From positions 1 through 9,868 of the forward strand of contig DAOVKO010000060.1 in the NCBI GenBank assembly GCA_030631725.1: a stretch of 9,868 nt of DNA, written 5' to 3'. Shown here piece after piece: positions 1 to 5,990 of the stretch. The stretch's first letter is position 1. Each line of letters opens with the position of its first letter. The notes beneath the pieces were generated by a model. That model saw nothing but the letters and a program-made list of their open reading frames with translations, was not told where the DNA came from and ran no database searches. The stretch comes from Actinomycetes bacterium. GTDB lineage: Bacteria; Planctomycetota; Phycisphaerae; JAACET01. The translations under genes and the position numbers were made by a program.

Positions 1-700
1 CACGGGCGGTGTTGATCAGCACCGCTGTTGACTTCATCGTCGCCAGGCGCTCGCGATTGATCAGCCCGTCCGTCTGATCCGTCAGCGGACAATGAATGCT
101 CAAGTAATCCGCCTCCTTGAAGACTTCATCTAAAGCTACGCATTCTCGCGGGTCGATGTGTCCGGGCAGATCATGGGGCAGTATTTCCATGCCTAGTCCC
201 CGACCGATCTGAGCCACCCGCCTGCCGATGGCTCCGTAGCCGATGATCCCCAGCTTCTTGCCGTCAAGCTCAATCAACGGCTCAGGAAAAAAGCAAAAGT
301 CCGGACTCGCCGTCCACTTGCCTTGGTGAACTTGATCGTTGTAAAAAGCAACCTTCGAGGCAAAGTGAAGAATCATGGCCATGGCGTGCTGGGCGACCGA
401 ATTCGACGCATAGCCCGGCACGTTGGTCACCGCAATCCCCCGTTCCTGGGCTACAACCAAGTCCACAATATTGGTACCCGTTGATGTCAGCCCGATGTAC
501 TTCAGCTTGGGCAGGGCCCTGATAACCTCGGCGTCTATTATCACCTTATTCACCAGCACGGCCTGGGCGCCTTGAGCACGCGGCACTATTTCATCCGGCC
601 CCGAGCGCGGATAAATCTCCAATGCTCCCAAAGCCCTCATCGGCCCCCAATCCATGTCCCCCTGATCCATCGTCGCTGTGTCCAAACCCACAATCTTCAT
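1..700 (-). CDS. D-2-hydroxyacid dehydrogenase, hydroxypyruvate/glycerate dehydrogenase type (3' end outside window)
   Basis: Likely reduces hydroxypyruvate to D-glycerate, or the reverse, with NAD(H) in the cytoplasm. The first 233 residues are visible. They hold an N-terminal catalytic-domain half, a Rossmann GxGxxG (GYGAIG, residues 154-159), an Asp at the end of the next strand (D177) that favours NAD over NADP, the family segment HCPLTDQTDGLIN (203-215) and the start of the NTAR motif, whose Arg (R233) is the substrate-binding catalytic residue. The catalytic Glu and His lie beyond the left edge. The ATG at 700-698 is preceded by AAGGTGA, which contains the stop codon of the upstream glycerate kinase gene. 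The gap is 2 bp, so the two are almost certainly cotranscribed and possibly translationally coupled. The kinase partner supports glycerate/hydroxypyruvate over lactate or phosphoglycerate as substrate, but the exact substrate is inferred. Confidence 0.9.
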   Translation of the reverse strand, partial: MKIVGLDTATMDQGDMDWGPMRALGALEIYPRSGPDEIVPRAQGAQAVLVNKVIIDAEVIRALPKLKYIGLTSTGTNIVDLVVAQERGIAVTNVPGYASNSVAQHAMAMILHFASKVAFYNDQVHQGKWTASPDFCFFPEPLIELDGKKLGIIGYGAIGRRVAQIGRGLGMEILPHDLPGHIDPRECVALDEVFKEADYLSIHCPLTDQTDGLINRERLATMKSTAVLINTAR

Positions 701-702
701 CT

Positions 703-1863
703 TCACCTTGCGTTTTTTCCTTTTCCTGATTCCGAATTTGCAATAAATCTTCTGACCACTTCTTCGGCCGCTTCGGCCAGCAGTTCCGGCGCCCGGGCCA
801 TCGACTCCTGGACCGACATCGATTCCGGCTTGATCGAGCGGTACTGGACGATTCCTTCACTTAGCACCTGCTCGGCTCCCGGTCCGATCTGCCCGGCCAA
901 TGCCACGGCCGGCACGTTGAGACTCCTGGCCAATCTGCCTACTCCTGCGACCGTTTTGCCATGGGCCGTCTGGGAGTCCAGTCTGCCCTCTCCGGTTATG
1001 CACAGCTGGGCCCCGGCCAATCTGTCCACCAAACCCACTGCCTCGATTACCAGTTCTACCCCGCTTCTTAGCCGTCCGGCCAGAAACCCTAGCAACCCCG
1101 CACCGAGACCGCCGGCCGCACCTGCTCCGCGAACACCTCTTACCTTCTTGCCGAGCTGCTCGGCCATTTTCTCTCCCAGTCGATTCAAACCCGCCTCCAA
1201 CTGCTCCACCATCTCTGGCGTGGCTCCCTTTTGCGGACCGAACACCCGGGCCGCCCCGCGCTGCCCTACCAATGGATTGTCAACATCGCTGGCTATCTCA
1301 ATCGCCACATCTTTCACTCGCCTGTCCAGCCCACTGGCATCTATTGTTTCCAATTGCCCCAAGCTGCCTCCGCCTTCGGGCAATTCATTTCCTGCCCCGT
1401 CCAGAAACCGCACTCCCAGCGCCCGGGCCATTCCCGTGCCCCCGTCGACCGTGGCCGAGCCGCCTATTCCTATGACTATTCGTTTTGCCCCTGCTTCCAT
1501 TGCCCCCAGTATCAACTCTCCCGTCCCCCGCGTACTGGTCAGCAGCGGATTTCGTTCATTCGCATTGAGAAGTCCCAGTCCACTCGCTTGGGCCATTTCT
1601 ATCACGGCCCAGCGGCCTTTGCCCAGCAGAGCGAATCTCGCCTGCACCTCTCGACCCAGCGGGTCGTGCACCGTCTGGCGGTGGTAAACGCCTCCCGTGG
1701 CCGAAACCAGGGCCTCAACCGTCCCTTCTCCGCCGTCGGCCATCGGCACGGAGTCCACTTCTGCCTCCGGAGAAGCCCGCCTGACCCCTCGGGCCATCGC
1801 CCGCGCCACCTCCACACTCGAGAGATTCTCCTTGAACGAGTCTGGTGCCAACACAATCTTCAC
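703..1863 (-). CDS. garK: Glycerate kinase, GarK/GlxK type
   Basis: Phosphorylates D-glycerate with ATP, feeding it into lower glycolysis; this family usually makes 2-phosphoglycerate. The 386-residue product has the full set of family signatures: N-terminal KIVLAPDSFKE (2-12), PMADGGEGT (40-48), IGIGGSATVDGGTGMARALG (131-150), NPLVG with RGAARVFGPQKGA (196-214), GAGAAGGLGAGL (246-257) and TGEGRLDSQTAHGKT (290-304). Length is normal for the family. Two GTG codons stand side by side at 1866 and 1863. I chose 1863 because family members begin M-K-I-V and because AAAAGG then sits 8 nt upstream; starting at 1866 adds one residue. It lies 50 bp downstream of the methyltransferase stop and 2 bp before the dehydrogenase gene. 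No convincing separate promoter is visible, so it may be read from upstream or from a weak site. Confidence 0.95.
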   Translation of the reverse strand: MKIVLAPDSFKENLSSVEVARAMARGVRRASPEAEVDSVPMADGGEGTVEALVSATGGVYHRQTVHDPLGREVQARFALLGKGRWAVIEMAQASGLGLLNANERNPLLTSTRGTGELILGAMEAGAKRIVIGIGGSATVDGGTGMARALGVRFLDGAGNELPEGGGSLGQLETIDASGLDRRVKDVAIEIASDVDNPLVGQRGAARVFGPQKGATPEMVEQLEAGLNRLGEKMAEQLGKKVRGVRGAGAAGGLGAGLLGFLAGRLRSGVELVIEAVGLVDRLAGAQLCITGEGRLDSQTAHGKTVAGVGRLARSLNVPAVALAGQIGPGAEQVLSEGIVQYRSIKPESMSVQESMARAPELLAEAAEEVVRRFIANSESGKGKNAR

Positions 1864-1913
1864 CACTGCAGCCTTTTCTAATATAACTACGCCTTGTTAT
1901 TTCACCTGCACTG

Positions 1914-2744
1914 TTACCGGCCGTTTAGATACGGCCCCGGCTTTGCCTTGTGCCTGGAAACGTCGCACGCCGGCCAGCCTGCCGCCACTTTGCGGAACAC
2001 AAGGAAGTCTATGGGCTCGGTCACCGCTCGGGCAGTCCTCTCAGCCGCGACTGCCCTTGCCATCGCCTCGAAGCCCTCGCGCAGTTCTTCCTCGCTGATC
2101 AAGTCGAACGTTGAAACTGCCCCCAGCTTGAGGCGCTCATAGTGTGCTCTCAAGCTCGCGTCGATGTGCTGTACAATCGCGCGATGTTCGATCCGCTCGA
2201 AGCCGGCCGAAGTAAAGCAAGCCGTCAGTTCTCCCAGCCCAGGCATCCGTACCTCATCGATAGCCTTGGCTGCCGGCCAGAATTCGTAAACCGGGATACC
2301 ATCGAGGCGACCGCGAAAACAGTTTCGAATAAAGATCACCCCTCCCGGCCGGAGAACCCGCCAAAGTTCCCCGCATGCTCCCGACAAATTCTGCAGGTGG
2401 TGAGCAATCATAGACAAAAAGGCTGCATCAAAGGTTCCATCCCTACAAGGTATGTCCTCTGCGTAGCCGGCAAGATAGGTCACCCGTTTGTGCGAGTTCT
2501 TGGCTTCTGCCTGCTGGCGCATCTTTTCTGACGGCTCCACACCGATGACCTGCGCCCCCAAACGTTCTGCCAGCGGCACCGACCACCTACCAACGCCACA
2601 TCCAAGATCGAGTACGTCCAGGAACTCTCCGTTTCTGCCTGGCGTCAGAAACTCAGCCACAGCGTTCATCCAGAGATCAGTCGCCTGCTTCGAGAGTTTC
2701 CGGCCCTCCAGATAGCCTTTGTACTGCGATTTGTCGTAGTCCAT
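1914..2744 (-). CDS. Class I SAM-dependent methyltransferase (UbiE/Methyltransf_11-like)
   Basis: A 276-residue Rossmann-fold methyltransferase with unknown acceptor. Visible motifs are motif I VLDLGCGVG (44-52), the acidic residue E70 at the end of strand 2 (IGVEPS) that binds the SAM ribose, AEDIP with Asp97 (96-99) for the adenine, DAAFLSMIAHHL (106-117) at motif IV, and LRPGGVIFI (131-139). The family core ends near residue 251. The last 25 residues (AAGWPACDVSR onward) are an unusual basic tail of unknown role. The ATG at 2744-2742 has no Shine-Dalgarno sequence. Instead a -10-like TAAAAT ends 6 nt before it, suggesting a leaderless mRNA. The gene lies upstream of garK on the same strand, but nothing ties its function to glycerate metabolism. 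The substrate could be a small molecule or a quinone-like compound. Confidence 0.88.
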   Translation of the reverse strand: MDYDKSQYKGYLEGRKLSKQATDLWMNAVAEFLTPGRNGEFLDVLDLGCGVGRWSVPLAERLGAQVIGVEPSEKMRQQAEAKNSHKRVTYLAGYAEDIPCRDGTFDAAFLSMIAHHLQNLSGACGELWRVLRPGGVIFIRNCFRGRLDGIPVYEFWPAAKAIDEVRMPGLGELTACFTSAGFERIEHRAIVQHIDASLRAHYERLKLGAVSTFDLISEEELREGFEAMARAVAAERTARAVTEPIDFLVFRKVAAGWPACDVSRHKAKPGPYLNGR

Positions 2745-2931
2745 TTTGCGATTTTACTTTGTCTTTTTCGCTGCGTAATCAGCGAAGCTTGTACCTGCAG
2801 AGACAGGTATCAGCGTCTAATTTCTGTATTTCTTTGTCTCTAATCTGTGTTCATCTGTGCAATCTGTGGCTAATTCTCTTTCTGTATTTCTTTCTCTGTT
2901 TTCCTCCTCAAGCCTCAGGCCTCAGGCCTTC
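2745..2931. repeat. Repeat-rich spacer between htrA and the methyltransferase gene
   Basis: This 187-bp spacer holds several layers of repeated sequence. ATCTGTG occurs three times at 2843, 2853 and 2862, with periods of 10 and 9. An imperfect direct repeat of about 19 bp starting TTCTGTATTTCTTT lies at 2822-2840 and 2880-2898. CCTCAGG recurs around 2913-2928, forming an AGGCC-TCA-GGCCT hairpin just after the htrA stop. Two hairpins with 6-bp stems and 6-nt loops stand in tandem: TCGCTG/CAGCGA at 2768-2785 and TACCTG/CAGGTA at 2792-2809. From general recollection, ATCTGTG-type tracts with a period near 10 recur between genes in many environmental bacterial genomes; this was not checked. No T-run follows either hairpin on the leftward strand, so no canonical terminator is claimed for htrA. 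Confidence 0.65.
2751..2756 (-). promoter_or_regulatory. Candidate -10 box for a leaderless methyltransferase mRNA
   Basis: TAAAAT on the minus strand matches the TATAAT consensus at 5 of 6 positions and ends 6 nt before the ATG. The predicted transcript would start at or next to the initiation codon. The -35 region is poor: ATTACG-like at 17-bp spacing, overlapping the hairpin at 2768-2785. The absence of a Shine-Dalgarno sequence agrees with a leaderless start but does not prove it. Confidence 0.45.
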
Positions 2932-4281
2932 TTACTTTGCCTTTGCGGTTCTATGCTGTATTGATATTCCCAGTAATTCTTTGCGGGACCAGCTCAGCAT
3001 AATCTTTTGGCCAGCTGTAATTTCTTCCAGAGCCTCAGCCAGGACTTCACTGTCTTCGAGCTGGCGGTGCCCGATAGTGAATACCAGATCCCCCACGCGC
3101 ACCCCCGCCCGCCGGGCCGGGCCGCCTGGCTCGACGGTCATTACCCGGTAGCCCGCCGTCTCCGCCGACGGCTCCCGGGAGCTGTCCAGCCGCATCCCCA
3201 GCTTTTCCCAGGCCAACTTTCCTACGTCCGCCAGGGGCTTGTACTGGGCCCGAAGTTCCACTCGTTTGACAACTTGTCCGCTGGGCCCGCGACGCAGCAA
3301 TTCTATGGCTACTTTCTGACCTTCGCTCACTCCTTGCCACGCCAGATGGTAATCTGCCAGACCGCTTATCCTTTTGCCTGCTACTGCCGTGATAATATCT
3401 CCGCGTCGGATTCGGGCCCGCTCGGCACTCGAGCCTGTCGCCACCTTCTCAACTTGCACCTCCAGCCCAGCTTGGCCCGCTTTCCTGCCGAGCCTGACCG
3501 TCAGCCCCGCCCCAAGCTGTCGCAGCCCCTTGGGCCGAAGCAGCTTACTCAGCCGCTGCGTCAGTTCGTCTATGCTCATGGCAAAGCCGATGTTCTGGGC
3601 ATCGAAGCGAATAGCCGTGTTTATCCCCACCACTTCGCCGTTGATATTCAGCAGCGGCCCACCGCTCGAGCCCGGGTTGATCGGCGCGCTGGTCTGGATC
3701 AAGTTGCTGTACTCCAACCCCTCGCCGAACTCCAGCCTTCTACCCACCGCGCTGGCCACCCCTGTCGTTACCGTATGATGATAACCCAGCGGATTGCCCA
3801 CTGCTATGACTGTCTCGCCCACCATCAGGTCCCTGGCGGTCCCCAGGCTTATTTCCTGCAAGGCCTTGTTTGTGTCCAGTTTCAATACCGCTAAATCGTG
3901 CCCTGCATCAGCCCGCAGGAGCTTGGCCGCAAACTCCTGTCCGTCCGATGTGCTCACCAGAATATCCGTCGCCCTGGCCACCACGTGGTAGTTGGTTACC
4001 ACGTATCCATCACGGTGGATCACAAATCCCGAGCCCAGACTCGTCAGCCGCCTTTTACCTCCGAAAGGCCCGGGCAGTCGGAATATATCTCCGAAAATAT
4101 CCAGTCCGCCCGGCACCACTCGGCTCGAGGATATGTTCACCACCGAGGCCTGAACCTTTTCGTAGACCTCCACGACCGGCGTCCGACGCGAATAGACCTT
4201 CTCTTTGTCCGCTGCTTGGGCTGCAAAACTCAACCCCGCAGCCAAGACCAAAGCCGCAAATATTTGTTTGCTTCTTTTCAT
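2932..4281 (-). CDS. htrA: HtrA/DegP-type periplasmic serine protease with two PDZ domains
   Basis: A 449-residue secreted S1C protease, expected to degrade or hold misfolded envelope proteins in the periplasm. A signal peptide occupies residues 1-23 (basic MKRSK, hydrophobic stretch, AQA-A cleavage site). The trypsin-like domain follows, with His99 in TNYHVV, Asp129 in GHDLAVLKL and Ser206 in NPGSSGGPL. All three catalytic residues are present; the residue before the Ser is Ser rather than the usual Asn. PDZ1 covers about 255-345 (GSSAERARIRRGDII) and PDZ2 about 355-440 (PGGPARRAGVRVGDLV). Length fits DegP/DegQ. The ATG at 4281-4279 has a near-consensus promoter whose -10 ends 7 nt before it, so the mRNA is predicted to be leaderless or nearly so. 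It is divergent from the Mut7-C gene. Whether it makes DegP-like cages cannot be judged from sequence. Confidence 0.96.
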   Translation of the reverse strand: MKRSKQIFAALVLAAGLSFAAQAADKEKVYSRRTPVVEVYEKVQASVVNISSSRVVPGGLDIFGDIFRLPGPFGGKRRLTSLGSGFVIHRDGYVVTNYHVVARATDILVSTSDGQEFAAKLLRADAGHDLAVLKLDTNKALQEISLGTARDLMVGETVIAVGNPLGYHHTVTTGVASAVGRRLEFGEGLEYSNLIQTSAPINPGSSGGPLLNINGEVVGINTAIRFDAQNIGFAMSIDELTQRLSKLLRPKGLRQLGAGLTVRLGRKAGQAGLEVQVEKVATGSSAERARIRRGDIITAVAGKRISGLADYHLAWQGVSEGQKVAIELLRRGPSGQVVKRVELRAQYKPLADVGKLAWEKLGMRLDSSREPSAETAGYRVMTVEPGGPARRAGVRVGDLVFTIGHRQLEDSEVLAEALEEITAGQKIMLSWSRKELLGISIQHRTAKAK

Positions 4282-4288
4282 CCTCGGT

Positions 4289-4316
4289 ATTGTAGCACCT
4301 TTGGGCCGCTTATCAA
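4289..4316 (-). promoter_or_regulatory. htrA promoter, sigma70-type, adjacent to the start codon
   Basis: On the minus strand TTGATA (4316-4311) and TACAAT (4294-4289) are separated by 16 bp; each hexamer matches consensus at 5 of 6 positions. Only 7 nt (4288-4282) separate the -10 from the ATG, so the start point should fall on or just before the A of the ATG. The GAGG directly against the ATG is too close to act as a ribosome site. Confidence 0.72.
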
Positions 4317-4332
4317 GTACTGCACCGCTAGC

Positions 4333-4360
4333 TTGGTATATCTGCTCTGCTTGTTATACT
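4333..4360 (+). promoter_or_regulatory. Mut7-C gene promoter, sigma70-type, adjacent to the start codon
   Basis: TTGGTA (4333-4338) and TATACT (4355-4360) are separated by 16 bp, and 7 nt lie between the -10 and the ATG at 4368. This mirrors the htrA promoter across an 86-bp divergent spacer. No Shine-Dalgarno sequence precedes the ATG. The predicted transcript is leaderless. Confidence 0.68.
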
Positions 4361-4367
4361 GATTTGT

Positions 4368-4880
4368 ATGTCTGCCGATTCCTCGCCTCCGCCCAGCTTC
4401 ATCTGCGATGCCATGCTTGGCGGCCTGGCGCGCTGGCTCCGGGCTGCTGGCTACGACGCCTATTGGCAATATGGACAACACGACCGCCAGCTCATCGAGC
4501 TTGCCCAATGCCACCACGCCATCCTCTTGACCAGCGACAGCGGAATCATGCAGCGCAACATCATCCGCGATGGCACCGTCCGCGCTCTTTTCATCCCCCA
4601 GCAGCTCGACCGCTACCAGCAGTTGGCCTTTGTCTTGCGACGTTTGAATCTTCCCCTGATTGAGCCCCGCTGCATGAGTTGCGGCGGCTGCCTCAAAGTC
4701 ATCCCCCGCGATCTGGCCCGACCTCACGTGCCTCCCAAGGCTTGGCAGTTCCACGATACTTTCTTTCGTTGTCAGCGATGCGGCACGGTCCTCTGGCGCG
4801 GCACACACTGGAAGCGCATCGCCGAACGTTTAGCCCATATAGACGACTACTTCCCCCACCTGACTTCTAATGAAGATTAG
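4368..4880 (+). CDS. Mut7-C RNase-domain protein (PIN-like fold plus zinc ribbon)
   Basis: A 170-residue protein of the Mut7-C/DUF82 family, predicted to be a PIN-fold ribonuclease by homology to the C-terminal domain of animal Mut-7; its bacterial substrate is not established. The N-terminal part shows the family start FICDAMLGGLARWLRAAGYD (11-30) with acidic D14, further acidic residues around D39, and LLTSDSG with D57, which together fit a metal-binding PIN active site. The C-terminal part is a zinc ribbon: CMSCGGC (102-108) and CQRCG (135-139), then GTHW (145-148), as is usual in this family. Length is typical. The gene is divergent from htrA and convergent with the PEP-CTERM gene, with a 38-bp gap at its 3' end and no clear terminator. 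A role in RNA processing or decay is likely, but no specific partner is visible. Confidence 0.9.
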   Translation: MSADSSPPPSFICDAMLGGLARWLRAAGYDAYWQYGQHDRQLIELAQCHHAILLTSDSGIMQRNIIRDGTVRALFIPQQLDRYQQLAFVLRRLNLPLIEPRCMSCGGCLKVIPRDLARPHVPPKAWQFHDTFFRCQRCGTVLWRGTHWKRIAERLAHIDDYFPHLTSNED

Positions 4881-4918
4881 ATTCTCTGATCCCCCCTGGT
4901 GATTGTTGTCAGCCTACT

Positions 4919-5596
4919 TTAGCGCCGCTTGCCTCTGCCTAGCAGCAACATCAAGCCGCCCATCAGCATCAGCCCCATTGTAGCTGGCTCCGGAGCAGAC
5001 GCCGACTCACTCGAGCCATCCGGAAAAGCTATCACATGCACACCGATGCGCAGTGATCCGTCCTCCAGGCCCTCGACCACCTCGCTTACGCTGTGCCCGC
5101 CGACCAAATCGAAAATAATAGCCACCCACTCATCCGGGTCTGGGGCGGTACTTGGGTTGACACCATTGGTCGGTGGCGGTTCATCGGCAGTGGCCATAAA
5201 ATCGGGGGGTTTTTGAAATGGCGGACTAAGATCGTTGCCGGCCGGTAAATTGGGCGGACTGCCTTCCAGGCTGAAGATAGTCCCCGGCCCATTAACTATA
5301 TCGGGAGGCCCCGACAGCAAACCGAGGTCATCATCAAAATATATCCGGGCTATGGAAGACTCCACATCATCGCTGTCGTTGTGGAATTCAAAATAAACTA
5401 GCTCATCGTCGTTATCGTAGCGGAAAACTTCCACGAACAAACTTACCGCGGGATCGTCCGCATAGTCCCCGTTATCCGTAAAAATATTCAGGTAGAAAGT
5501 ATCCATGTGAATCAGTGACGCTTGAGAATTCTCAGCCGGCAAAACGATTGCCAGGCCGAACAATAGAATCGGCACCCCAGCCCATCTGCTTATCAT
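4919..5596 (-). CDS. PEP-CTERM sorting-signal protein, function unknown
   Basis: A 225-residue exported protein. A signal peptide spans residues 1-27 (ISRWAGVPILLFGLAIVLPA..SQA). The mature part is acidic, rich in Asp, Pro and Ser (DNDDELVYFEFHNDSDD near 61-77), likely beta-rich, and resembles no enzyme I recognise. The C-terminus (about 200-225) is a PEP-CTERM signal: APEPAT, a hydrophobic helix and RGKRR. Exosortase is expected to cleave such proteins at the envelope in bacteria that make exopolysaccharide; no exosortase gene lies in this window. I chose the ATG at 5596 because GAGAGGA lies 8 nt upstream and because it puts the signal peptide at the N-terminus. A longer GTG form from 5650 would add 18 residues. 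The promoter lies 361 bp upstream, giving a very long leader. Confidence 0.85.
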   Translation of the reverse strand: MISRWAGVPILLFGLAIVLPAENSQASLIHMDTFYLNIFTDNGDYADDPAVSLFVEVFRYDNDDELVYFEFHNDSDDVESSIARIYFDDDLGLLSGPPDIVNGPGTIFSLEGSPPNLPAGNDLSPPFQKPPDFMATADEPPPTNGVNPSTAPDPDEWVAIIFDLVGGHSVSEVVEGLEDGSLRIGVHVIAFPDGSSESASAPEPATMGLMLMGGLMLLLGRGKRR

Positions 5597-5949
5597 TTTA
5601 ATGTCCTCTCTTTCCCCAACGACCCGAGCGAATCGGGCCGAGACTCTCACTCCTCTGCGTTAAGTTTACTTCGGTTTTCTCCTTTAGCCAAAAAACTGGC
5701 GATTTTTTGATGCCCTAACTTCTTCTTTGCCGAGCCGCCAATCCCGTCAACTCTTATTTGCTGGCCACCGGGCATTTTTATCGGCCCATTCGTAACAGCA
5801 CTTAAGCTCTACGTCGTGCTGGGCGGACTTTACTGCTCTGTGCAGCTTGGCCGCTGGAGCTAGCGATTGTTTCGCACTTTGGGTGCCAAAGGCGACCTAC
5901 TCAAGAATATGGGGGAGATACTCTCTCTCCAGAGAGACTCTCTCTCAGT
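5597..5949 (-). promoter_or_regulatory. Long (about 353-nt) structured 5' leader of the PEP-CTERM gene
   Basis: This is the region between the predicted start point near 5949 and the ATG at 5596; no recognised gene lies in it. Visible structures are GGAGA/TCTCC at 5914-5930 within a GAGAG-rich tract, AGCAC/GTGCT bracketing the GAGCTTAAG box near 5797-5820, GGGC/GCCC near 5770-5786, and CCCGA/TCGGG at 5623-5637, close to the ribosome site. At 5687-5709 two stems exclude each other: GCCA/TGGC (5687-5690 with 5697-5700) and CAAAAAA/TTTTTTG (5689-5695 with 5703-5709). The boxes GAGCTTAAG (minus strand, plus 5801-5809) and GGGATTGGC (plus 5737-5745) recur in the leader of the protease gene. It matches no riboswitch I know; the regulatory role is inferred. 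Confidence 0.45.
5647..5775 (-). CDS. Possible 42-residue small ORF in the leader
   Basis: An ATG at 5775 opens a 42-codon frame ending in TGA at 5649-5647. The peptide is basic, with an N-terminal Gly-rich part and a KKKLGHQKIASFLAKGENR segment (18-36) that could be helical. I do not recognise it. No good ribosome site precedes the ATG. Its TGA overlaps the GTG at 5650 that could start a longer form of the downstream PEP-CTERM protein. A frame of this length arises by chance fairly often (about one in eight for 42 codons), so it may only be leader RNA. Confidence 0.2.
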   Translation of the reverse strand: MPGGQQIRVDGIGGSAKKKLGHQKIASFLAKGENRSKLNAEE

Positions 5950-5956
5950 AGAAGAA

Positions 5957-5985
5957 ACTATAGCACAAATGGCCTGCTTTGTCAA
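5957..5985 (-). promoter_or_regulatory. Strong sigma70-type promoter of the 225-residue PEP-CTERM gene
   Basis: On the minus strand TTGACA (5985-5980), a perfect -35, is followed after 17 bp by TATAGT (5962-5957). The predicted start is near 5949. The -35 begins 5 bp after the stop codon of the upstream protease gene, with no terminator between, so readthrough from that gene is also possible. Confidence 0.8.
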
Positions 5986-5990
5986 GCCTT

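Noticed and set aside
572..1687. Long rightward open frame (371 codons) opposite the glycerate kinase gene
   Set aside because: It is antisense to a gene with complete family motifs. Its translation is low-complexity Pro/Ser/Ala, as expected of a shadow frame in GC-rich coding DNA.
3007..3894. Rightward open frame of 295 codons opposite htrA
   Set aside because: No recognisable domain, no ribosome site, and fully overlapped by a clear HtrA protease.
5687..5708. GCCA/TGGC hairpin followed by GATTTTTT, like a rightward terminator
   Set aside because: The stem is only 4 bp, and no rightward gene ends upstream of it. It is better read as part of the leftward leader.
5597..5949. Known riboswitch (for example cyclic di-GMP type) or sigma54 site in the PEP-CTERM leader
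   Set aside because: The conserved cores of cyclic di-GMP riboswitches are absent, and no GG-N10-GC pair with sigma54 context was found. The sigma70-type promoter explains transcription.
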